Shown: one piece after another, positions 50,710 to 57,756 of the stretch
Layout of the letters: the number at the start of each line of letters is the position of its first letter
Position numbering within the stretch: the first letter of the stretch is position 1
NCBI GenBank assembly: GCA_963674575.2
Contig: CAXXQT010000003.1
Coordinates: forward strand, 1,359,336 to 1,423,335
Direction: 5' to 3'
Origin: JAAYAY01 sp963674575
GTDB taxonomy: Bacteria > Planctomycetota > Planctomycetia > Pirellulales > Thermoguttaceae
DNA length: 64,000 nucleotides
Position numbers and translations under genes: made by a program
Notes under the pieces: model-generated
Database searches by the model: none
Told to the model about the DNA's origin: nothing
Seen by the model: only the letters and a program-made list of their open reading frames with translations

Positions 50710-52653
50710 CTATTGACCTGTCTTGCGATCAGAATTCGGCGTGAAAGCTGAATTGGTCCTGGCTCCGACAGGGCCGCCATTGGCTCCCAGCTTGGCGCCC
50801 GGACTGTCTGGTGCAAGACGATAATCTCCCCTGGCTTCGTCGACGAACTTCGGTCGGGCGAACAGGGAGTGCTGATCGAGCCCCGTCGTCTTCTGGTAGT
50901 CGGCGAACTCGGCGATCCTATCGCGGAACCAGTAGACCGCCACGCCGGTATCGCTGTACCAGAGATTGTGGTCCATGTCCGGCAGCACCTTCCAGCCGGC
51001 GCTGTAGCGACTGCCCCACTCGGTGTGGTTATAGAACACGTTGTCCTTGATCTCGATTCCCGATGTTTTCGCCGTGTTGCTGTAGAACATCAGATGACTG
51101 CCGTTCGGGTTGGGACGCTGCGCGTGGGACCAGACCGTGCCGGCGTTAATACACGTGTTGTTCACGAAGCGAATGTTCTCGGTCAGCGCCGTTTCCGGGT
51201 TGTTCCAATATTCAAAGGAATACTCGGAGTTCCAAATCAAATTGTTGCGATAAGTGATGTTCACCTGCTTGGAGGAAGGCCCTCTTCCCTGGTTGGTCAG
51301 GGCGGCGTCGTACACCTCCCAGATCCGGCAGCCCTCGACGAGGTTGTCGTGGGCGGCGCCCCAGAATTCAATCGCGTTGCCGAATCGCACCGGTGTGCCG
51401 TTGGCGTGGGTGAACTGGTGGGCGCCGCCGATGTAGCCCAGGTCGCAGTTGCGAATGACCAGGTGGTGGGTGCTGCCGCCGCCGAATCCGTGGGAGGCGC
51501 CGTACATGACCGCCAGCCCGTCGTAGACCACGTGGCGGGCGCCGCTCTGGTTGATTACATGCCCCTTCATGGCCAGCTCGATGCTTTTGTGGAGCGTGGC
51601 CGGACCGGCGGGGCAGTTCAAGAAGACCTGCTGGGTGCCTCCGTCGTAGAAGTAATCGTAGGGCTTCGTTAGATCCTCCTTCGACCACTTCTTCCAACCG
51701 CATTTTTCCCCATGGTCGAAGATGATGTTGCCTACGTCGACCGTAAGCGGATCTGGGACGTTGGTCGTTGCCAACTGGAGACTCAGGGGCTGGAACTCGA
51801 AAACGGCCCCTTCGGCCAGGAGCCCGCCCAGCGACATGTGCATCTTGCCGGCCTCGGCCGATTCTTTGACAAGGAAGATTCTCGCGAATTCCTTCCATTC
51901 CGGTCCGATTTCTTCCTTTCCTTTGGGCGAGGTGGCATAGGCATTCCAGGGCGAGCCGCCTTTGCGGATCGACATGGACGGCATGGCCAGGGACTTGCTG
52001 CAGCGAGCGCGAAACGTGAATTGCAGCAGGGTCCCTTTCACAACCGGCACCCCCGGTCCCCACACTTGAACATGGTTGGAGGACGTTCCGCTCGACGTGC
52101 ATTCAAGCCGGACCACGGGCCCTTGCGGGGCTTCCTCCTGAGTCCGACGGACCTTGGCGCCCGCCTCCTGATGATGGGACCACGGGGCCTTGTGGAAGTC
52201 GAACACCGATTCGCCCAGGGAATACTCCAACGGCAAGGTGGCCCAGATCGTGTCGCTCACGCGAACCCAGTCTTCTGGACGCTGCCGGGGCCGCGAACCG
52301 AGCAGAAGCGGCTTGGGGCCTTCGCCATAACTGGTGTAGGTAACCGGCGCCGACTCGTCGCCGCTGGCCGGCACGAGCGAACCACGCCAGACATCGCCGC
52401 ATTGAAAACGAACCGTATCGCCCGGCTTCAACTGTGCCGAATTGACGCGTTCGAGGCTCTTCCAGGCCAGTTGTGGCGTTGTGCCGAGGGCATCATCGTC
52501 TCCGTCGGACGAATCGACGTAGAAGGTTTGCGGTTCCGTCTTGGATTCGAGTTCAGCGGCATCCGCTGTTGCTTGGGATACGAGGAGGAGAATCGCAGCG
52601 AAGGCGGGAGCAGCGATTCGGCAGACGATGGAAGAGGTACGGATACATCTCAT
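50710..52653 (-). CDS. Secreted right-handed beta-helix protein with carbohydrate-binding module
   Basis: 647 residues from the ATG at 52653 (GAGG 7 bases upstream; signal peptide begins here). The opening FYVDSSDGDDDALGTTPQLAWKSLERVN is the usual start of planctomycete beta-helix proteins. A jelly-roll-like segment (about 165-300) with FTFRARCSKSLAMPSMSIRKG resembles a CBM. From about 330 repeated short strands such as ARHVVYDGLAVMYG, HHLVIRNCDLGYIGG and NITYRNNLIWNS form a PbH1-type helix. It resembles polysaccharide lyases or glycosidases that act on polymeric sugars, but no catalytic set is certain. Another beta-helix protein is encoded at 57.8-60.6 kb. Confidence 0.75.
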   Translation of the reverse strand: MRCIRTSSIVCRIAAPAFAAILLLVSQATADAAELESKTEPQTFYVDSSDGDDDALGTTPQLAWKSLERVNSAQLKPGDTVRFQCGDVWRGSLVPASGDESAPVTYTSYGEGPKPLLLGSRPRQRPEDWVRVSDTIWATLPLEYSLGESVFDFHKAPWSHHQEAGAKVRRTQEEAPQGPVVRLECTSSGTSSNHVQVWGPGVPVVKGTLLQFTFRARCSKSLAMPSMSIRKGGSPWNAYATSPKGKEEIGPEWKEFARIFLVKESAEAGKMHMSLGGLLAEGAVFEFQPLSLQLATTNVPDPLTVDVGNIIFDHGEKCGWKKWSKEDLTKPYDYFYDGGTQQVFLNCPAGPATLHKSIELAMKGHVINQSGARHVVYDGLAVMYGASHGFGGGSTHHLVIRNCDLGYIGGAHQFTHANGTPVRFGNAIEFWGAAHDNLVEGCRIWEVYDAALTNQGRGPSSKQVNITYRNNLIWNSEYSFEYWNNPETALTENIRFVNNTCINAGTVWSHAQRPNPNGSHLMFYSNTAKTSGIEIKDNVFYNHTEWGSRYSAGWKVLPDMDHNLWYSDTGVAVYWFRDRIAEFADYQKTTGLDQHSLFARPKFVDEARGDYRLAPDSPGAKLGANGGPVGARTNSAFTPNSDRKTGQ

Positions 52654-53012
52654 GGGAAGCCTCGAAAATCCCCACCCCTGGGGTGGGAAAAGATGGGCGG
52701 TGGGACAGTGGGGGGTCAATAACTAAAGTCTAGTGGGGGGGAATGGCATCCGCAACCAAATACCTGGGCCCCTTCTGTCGAGGGTGGGCATCATCGCGGA
52801 TCCGCCGCTAAGGCCCGGAATCTTTCACGAAGGCCAAAGATGACTGCCATTGTGGCGAATAACGGGGAAACTGCGGAACGAATGCGGTTTCGTCCAACAC
52901 GTATTGTGGTTTTGCCCATCCCGCCCGTATTTGTTTGACAAGGCTCCTTTTGGGCAATCACAATAGGCGGAAAACCTTGTCTGCCGACCCACGCTACTCT
53001 GGAGGTGATCTC

Positions 53013-54296
53013 ATGCTCATGCGGCGCTTGTTGTTTTCGGCTGCTCTCTTGGCCATTCTCGCCCAGGCGGTCTACGCCCGGGAATGGACCGATGCGACGG
53101 GCAGGTTCAAGACCGAGGCCGAACTGGTCAAGGTGGAGGCCAACAAGGCCTTTCTGAAGAAGCAATCGGACGGCGCTACGATCCAGGTGCCGATCGCCAA
53201 ACTCAGTCAAGCGGACCAGGCCTATCTGAAGACGCTTGAGAGTCCGGCTCCCGAACTGACCGCTACCGGCCAATCGGCCTTTCCGCTGGGAACCGCCGGC
53301 TGCATTGGCCTGATGGTGATCGATCCCTCGCCGGTTTTCGAGCAGGAAGCGCTGTCGGTCGACCCGCTCAAGCCATTGCTCGAACAGGGAGTGGAGGCCG
53401 CCGGGATCGACTTCCGCAAGATCCAACAAGTGGTCGTGTTTTTCAACAAGCCGAACATGGAGGCCCTCACGCCGGACGATGCCGAGACAGGGGTGGCCGT
53501 TGTCGAGTTCTCCGAGCCCGTCGATCCGGCGCCGGTGTTGGCCAAGATTCCGACCGAATACGAGGCGACCACCGTGGCGGACAAGCCGTGCCACAAGCCG
53601 GCCGACGCCGACTTTCCGTGGATCTGCGTGCTGGACGAGAAGACGTTTGTTGTTAGCCCCAACGAGAAGTCTCTCACCTCGGCGCTCAGTGCGAAGGGCG
53701 ATGATCCGGACCTTGCCCAATTGCTTAAGGCAACCGGCGAGGAGAACGAGATACGCTACGTGATCAACCTCGTGCCGGTCAAAGACATGATCGCCATGGC
53801 CAGGAACGCGATTCCGCCGACGGCGCCGCCGGAAAGTGGCAAGATTTTTGACGTGGTCGAGAAGATCGATTCGATTCGATTCACCGTCGATCTGGACGGT
53901 CCCCCGGCGGTCGAACTCGTCCTGCAGGCGGCGGATGAAGCGGCTGTGGCCGCCATGGAGACGGAGATCAAGGCCGGGCTGGCCAAGCTTCCGGAATTGG
54001 CACAAGCCGGCATGCAAGCCGCCGCCGCTGCACAGGCCGCAGGCGGAGAAGAAGCAGGAGTCGAAATGGGCCCGGCCATGATGGCGGGTCCCATGATTGC
54101 CGCCCAAGCCGGGAGTATTAGCGAAAAACTGGCCTTCGAGCCGCAGGGCTCGGCGTTGAAAATCTCGATCAAGTTCTCTCCGGGTGACGCGCCCTTGGGT
54201 GAACAGTTGGTCGAGCAGGCGGTGCAAACGGCCGAGGCCATCGCCATGCTGAAGAATATGGAGGGCAGTCCCTTCGGAACTCCGCCCCAGAACTAG
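53013..54296 (+). CDS. Exported SHD1-domain protein
   Basis: 427 residues. The ATG at 53013 is preceded by GGAGGTGA with ideal spacing; a second ATG lies at 53019. A signal peptide (1-21, VYAREW) leads into an SHD1 domain (about 22-75: WTDATGRFKTEAELVKVEAN...IAKLSQADQAYL), a small module frequent in planctomycetes that may bind partners. The remainder (about 80-420) has no recognised domain; it is rich in A, E and P and includes repeated alanine/glutamine stretches. It likely acts outside the cytoplasm in an unknown complex. It is divergent from the beta-helix gene; promoters for both must lie in 52654-53012. Confidence 0.75.
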   Translation: MLMRRLLFSAALLAILAQAVYAREWTDATGRFKTEAELVKVEANKAFLKKQSDGATIQVPIAKLSQADQAYLKTLESPAPELTATGQSAFPLGTAGCIGLMVIDPSPVFEQEALSVDPLKPLLEQGVEAAGIDFRKIQQVVVFFNKPNMEALTPDDAETGVAVVEFSEPVDPAPVLAKIPTEYEATTVADKPCHKPADADFPWICVLDEKTFVVSPNEKSLTSALSAKGDDPDLAQLLKATGEENEIRYVINLVPVKDMIAMARNAIPPTAPPESGKIFDVVEKIDSIRFTVDLDGPPAVELVLQAADEAAVAAMETEIKAGLAKLPELAQAGMQAAAAAQAAGGEEAGVEMGPAMMAGPMIAAQAGSISEKLAFEPQGSALKISIKFSPGDAPLGEQLVEQAVQTAEAIAMLKNMEGSPFGTPPQN

Positions 54297-54525
54297 GCTC
54301 TGTTTCAAAGCTCAAGGTGCCGGGCTTCGATAGGTGATCTTCGCTTTTCCCGTCAACTCGCGATTCTTCCGCAGCGCGGCTGGCCCTTCACCTTCCAATC
54401 CGAACTTCCGCCAGCGTCCCGGTGTCCCGCGCATCGGGACGCTGTTTTGTTCGCCTTCCCCGCTTTCTGTCCCGCGGTATAATGAAGGCCGTCAAGAGAC
54501 CAGACACCCCTCCGGAGAGCCGTCC

Positions 54526-55624
54526 GTGGACAAAGAACTGACCGATCGTGCCGAACTGATTCAGCAGCGCCTGCTCCAGCTACGGGACTCTCTTTGACTA
54601 CGCCGGTAAACAGAAGAAAGTCGCCCAGGTCGAAGAGCAAATGGCAGCTCCCGGGTTCTGGGATAACCAGGAAAAAGCGCAAGGGATTGTGACGGAGTTG
54701 AAGTCGCTCAAGTCCCTGCTCAAGCCCCTCGACGAGGCGCTCTCAGCCTCCGACGACCTCGAGGCGATGATCGAGATGGCTGATGAGGATGCCGGGTTCG
54801 AGGCGGAGGTCCCGCCCCAACTCGATCGGCTCGACAAGATGGTCGAGGACCTCGAACTGAAGGCCTTGCTCAACGGTCCCATGGACGCCAACTCGGCGCT
54901 GCTGTCGATCAATGCCCGGGACGGCGGGACCGACGCCAACGACTGGGCCGAGATGCTCCTGCGGATGTATATCAACTGGGCCCAGGCTGAAGAGTACCAG
55001 GTCGAACTGCTCGATCGCCAGGAGAACGAAGAGGCGGGCATCAACAGTGCCGTGATTGCAGTCCGCGGGCCCATGGCCTACGGCTACCTGAAGGGCGAAG
55101 AAGGCATGCACCGCTTGGTGCGGATCAGTCCGTTCAACTCGGAAGGGAAGCGTCAGACGAGTTTTGCCTCCGTCGACGTGTCGCCCGAAGTGAACGATTC
55201 GATCAATATCGAAATCGACTGGGAAAACGACGTTCGCGAAGACACCTTCCGGGCCAGCGGCGCGGGCGGGCAGCACGTCAACAAAACCTCCAGCGCCATT
55301 CGGCTGACGCACAACCCGACGGGCCAGGTCGTCCAGTGCCAGAACGAGCGAAGCCAACACAAGAATCGCGCCACCGCCCGGAAGATGCTGATGGCGGCCC
55401 TGGCAGGCCTCGAAGCCAAGAAACGCGAGGAAGAACAGGCGGCCAAATACAACCTGAAACCGAAGACCGGTTTCGGCGCCCAGATCCGCAACTATTTTCT
55501 CCATCCCGATCAGCGGGTGAAAGATGCTCGCACGGGACACCTGATCGGCAATTTCCACAGTGTGCTCGACGGCAATATCCAACCGTTCCTCGACGCCTAC
55601 CTGCGATGGCGCGTGGAGAAGTAG
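54526..55624 (+). CDS. prfB: Peptide chain release factor 2 with programmed +1 frameshift
   Basis: The gene starts with GTG at 54526 (GGAG about 9 bases upstream) and encodes 23 codons to an in-frame TGA at 54595-54597. It then must shift +1 at CTT TGA C to continue (GAC at 54596) for 342 more residues, 365 in total, the same length as E. coli RF2. The SPF tripeptide (201-203) that reads UGA/UAA and the GGQ motif (247-249) that triggers peptide release are both present. The upstream stimulator is CGGGA rather than the canonical AGGGGG. The frameshift lets RF2 regulate its own synthesis. A caller using one frame would miss the N-terminus. Confidence 0.95.
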
Positions 55625-55660
55625 AACGTCGCTCCATCGGTAGCCTGAATTCACCCTTTA

Positions 55661-55671
55661 CCCCCCCCCCC
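55661..55671 (+). repeat. Eleven-base poly-C tract
   Basis: Eleven consecutive C residues lie 12 bases before the next start codon (55683), between prfB and the small Lys/Ala/Pro-rich gene. Such runs are prone to slippage; whether it varies cannot be told from one sequence. Confidence 0.6.
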
Positions 55672-55682
55672 AACACTTGATC

Positions 55683-56075
55683 ATGCTTCCTGAACGCGTC
55701 GAGCAGCTTCGCCTGGAATACACCGACCAATACGTGGTTGTGGAGGGAGATTCTCCCCAACTGGCGCGCTACCAAGGTCGGATCGGACAGGTCCGCACCA
55801 TCAATCTCAACGGGCGAGCGCTCGTCGAATTCGAGAGCGATCGCGGACGGTACGACCTGGAACTCGACTATTTGAAGGTGGTGGACAAGCCCAAGCCGAA
55901 GGAGTCGCCGGCGAAGAAGCCCGCACCGGCAGCCAAGAAGGCTGCTCCGGCGCCCGCCGAGGAGAAACCGGCCCCCAAGGAAAAGCTCTCCGACCTGGAA
56001 CTCGCCCGCCAGAAGAAAGACGCCGAAAAGCCCAAGCCGGCATCGGAAAAGACTGACCAGCCGGCCGCCAAGTAG
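55683..56075 (+). CDS. Small basic/proline-rich protein with SH3-like N-terminal part
   Basis: 130 residues from the ATG at 55683; the frame opens 6 bases earlier with TTG. No Shine-Dalgarno is visible because of the poly-C run. Residues 1-66 (LEYTDQYVVVEG..., RYQGRIGQVRTINLNGRALVEFE, RYDLELDYLKVV) resemble a KOW/SH3-like beta-barrel of the sort that binds nucleic acid or ribosomal surfaces. The tail (about 70-130) is made of K, A, P and E. I recognise no named family. It follows prfB by 58 bases and may be cotranscribed; a ribosome-associated role is only a suggestion. Confidence 0.6.
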   Translation: MLPERVEQLRLEYTDQYVVVEGDSPQLARYQGRIGQVRTINLNGRALVEFESDRGRYDLELDYLKVVDKPKPKESPAKKPAPAAKKAAPAPAEEKPAPKEKLSDLELARQKKDAEKPKPASEKTDQPAAK

Positions 56076-56100
56076 TGGGCTGGAAACAACTGTCGTACGG

Positions 56101-56152
56101 AGTCGCTTTTCGCTTCGCGAAAAGGCGTTTGTTCGCTCCAGCGAACAACGAC
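56101..56152 (-). repeat. Double-hairpin dispersed repeat, copy 2
   Basis: Inverted copy of the element at 9356-9408, containing CGCTTTTCGC...GCGAAAAGGCG and GTTCGC...GCGAAC. It lies 26 bases after a stop codon and before the Coa1-like gene. Confidence 0.75.
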
Positions 56153-56209
56153 ATTTGAGCCGCTCCAAAACCCTGACCGGGCCGACCGCCGCCCCGAGGA
56201 GGATTACTC

Positions 56210-56824
56210 GTGGACGACCTCATGAACCAGCCGAAACCCCAGGCGAACGACACGCCAAAACCCAAACGCAAGAGCTGGCTGCGACGCATCTTTCTCGGGG
56301 GAGTCCTGCTGGTCGCCCTCGGCGCCTGCCTGTTCTTCGGGATGGTCTACAAGACACGCAGCAATCCGCCCTACAGCACCGCCCTGGAACTGGTGCTCAA
56401 CGATGAGCAGATGATCGAGCATCTCGGAAGCCCGATCCACGACGTGCGCTGGCTGCCGACAAGCGGCTACCCCAAGCAGTTCCAGATGCAGGTGGAAGGC
56501 CCCAAAGGCCTGGCCGACATCAGTGTGACCGCCGGCGAGTTTGACGGCCAGTGGGAACTGGTCGCCGTCGACGTGCTCACTCGCAACGGAGGCAAGCGGT
56601 TCTCGCTCGATACGGGGAGCGGCAGCGGCAGCGGCGAGGCGCCCACCTGGAATCCCGGCGGGTCTTCAACCGAACCCGGGCCTTCGGGTGACACGGGCTT
56701 GCAACCGCCCTCCTCCATCGAACTGCCCCCCACCGGACCACCGGGCGTCGAGATCAATCTGCCCGAGCCATCGCCAGACCTGAACATCGAACTGCCGCCC
56801 ATGCCCGAGGGGCCCAACTCCTGA
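56210..56824 (+). CDS. Membrane protein with Coa1/Tim21-like domain
   Basis: 204 residues from a GTG at 56210, chosen because GAGGAGGA is 6-7 bases upstream; an ATG at 56222 is less well placed. One transmembrane helix (about 28-47, IFLGGVLLVALGACLFFGMV) is followed by a soluble domain (about 55-125: ALELVLNDEQMIEHLGSPIHD...GPKGLADISVTAGEFDGQWEL) of the Coa1/Tim21 type. In mitochondria Coa1 assists cytochrome oxidase assembly, but bacterial members have unknown roles. The C-terminus is a Gly/Ser/Pro-rich tail (about 130-204). No oxidase gene is adjacent. The stop codon is followed directly by nested palindromes. Confidence 0.65.
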   Translation: MDDLMNQPKPQANDTPKPKRKSWLRRIFLGGVLLVALGACLFFGMVYKTRSNPPYSTALELVLNDEQMIEHLGSPIHDVRWLPTSGYPKQFQMQVEGPKGLADISVTAGEFDGQWELVAVDVLTRNGGKRFSLDTGSGSGSGEAPTWNPGGSSTEPGPSGDTGLQPPSSIELPPTGPPGVEINLPEPSPDLNIELPPMPEGPNS

Positions 56825-56832
56825 CGAGTCGC

Positions 56833-57038
56833 AGGGTGCGTCTTGATGCACCGACTGACGCGTTAATGACGCTGACCAAGAGCCCGGCTGCGAAATCCAG
56901 CCGGGCTCTTGAATCATCCAGTTCTTGAGAAGCCCACTTCAGCAGCCGGGCTAACTGAGGTAGCCCGGCTTCTGAACTCTCAGTTGTAGTACCGGTTGAC
57001 AGGTTAATGCCGATGCTTGGTGCGTCAAGACGCACCCT
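56833..57038. repeat. Nested palindrome island between convergent genes
   Basis: Outer arms GGGTGCGTCTTGATGCACC (56834-56852) and the inverted copy (57019-57038) enclose two perfect inner hairpins: AAGAGCCCGGCT/AGCCGGGCTCTT (56878-56889 and 56899-56910, 9-base loop) and AGCCGGGCTA/TAGCCCGGCT (56944-56953 and 56961-56970, 7-base loop). The inner 9-mer AGCCCGGCT is the same as in the two tandem arrays. The right outer arm includes the stop codon of the lipoprotein gene. This island accounts for the gap between stop codons at 56824 and 57025. Confidence 0.82.
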
Positions 57039-57516
57039 GCGGGGTGTTGTCCGTGGTTGTTTCTTCTGCGGGAGCCGGCTCTTCCGACGGCTCCTCCACA
57101 GGGGCCGGTTCCGGCTCAAGATCGAACTGGACAGGTCCCATCTCGACTTGCACGTCGCACTCCAGGTCCGAGGTTTCGGGATTCCCGTACTTCTTCGGAA
57201 CGAGGAATACCACCTTTTCCTCCTCGCCCGGTTCGACGGTCGTCTTGGCAACGGTCACGCGGTAGTGGCCCGGCGCAGCCCCGTCGGCAAGCCGGTACGT
57301 CGATAGCTGGAACTGGCCCGAACTGTCGGTCGTGGCGGTTGCCAGGTCGCCCGCCTCGGGCGTGAAGACGACCGATGCCCCGGCGACCGGTTGCCCGTCG
57401 AGAGTCACCGTACCGCTCACCGGCACGGTTTCGGGATAGTCCGGCCCACAGCCCGACAAGACCAGCCCGAAGGGAATCAATGCAACAAGCAGGATGGGTT
57501 GCAGGCGAATATCCAT
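57025..57516 (-). CDS. Lipoprotein with carboxypeptidase-regulatory-like (Ig) fold
   Basis: 163 residues from the ATG at 57516; the frame is open well upstream, but LVLSGC (lipobox cysteine C23) fixes the functional start. Residues about 30-110 (VPVSGTVTLDGQPVAGASVVFTPEAGDL...GQFQLSTY) form the carboxypeptidase regulatory-like Ig-type domain that is frequent in planctomycete lipoproteins. The tail is rich in E and P (EPEPAPVEEPSEEPAPAEE). It should be anchored to a membrane by a lipid and act as a surface scaffold. Its last codons (QGAS then stop) are encoded inside the GGTGCGTC repeat, a sign of repeat insertion at the gene end. Confidence 0.75.
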   Translation of the reverse strand: MDIRLQPILLVALIPFGLVLSGCGPDYPETVPVSGTVTLDGQPVAGASVVFTPEAGDLATATTDSSGQFQLSTYRLADGAAPGHYRVTVAKTTVEPGEEEKVVFLVPKKYGNPETSDLECDVQVEMGPVQFDLEPEPAPVEEPSEEPAPAEETTTDNTPQGAS

Positions 57517-57629
57517 GAGGCACCGTCCGAAGGAATGGAGGGGGGAGGAGCAGCCTTGTGCCTTCAGCGTAACGAACCAGCCCCCGCCCGGGCAAGCAGA
57601 TGGCAACCTGCTTTCAGAAAAAGGAGAGT

Positions 57630-57649
57630 AGGGTGCGTCTCGACGCACC
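57630..57649 (+). repeat. GGGTGCGTC...GACGCACC palindrome, third copy
   Basis: GGGTGCGTC-tc-GACGCACC in the 240-base gap between the lipoprotein start and the next stop, matching the outer arms at 56833 and 57019. It is followed near 57665 by CTCTCCGTTGTCTCTG-type sequence that resembles the hairpin loop at 2537-2586. Confidence 0.7.
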
Positions 57650-57756
57650 GATTGGCACTTGCCTCTCCGTTGTCTCTGTTCTCTCCTGTTCAATTCTTCG
57701 TGACACTGTCGGCCGGCTGTTATCCGCTTCAAGGGGGCCCGTGCGGCGCCCGAAAC

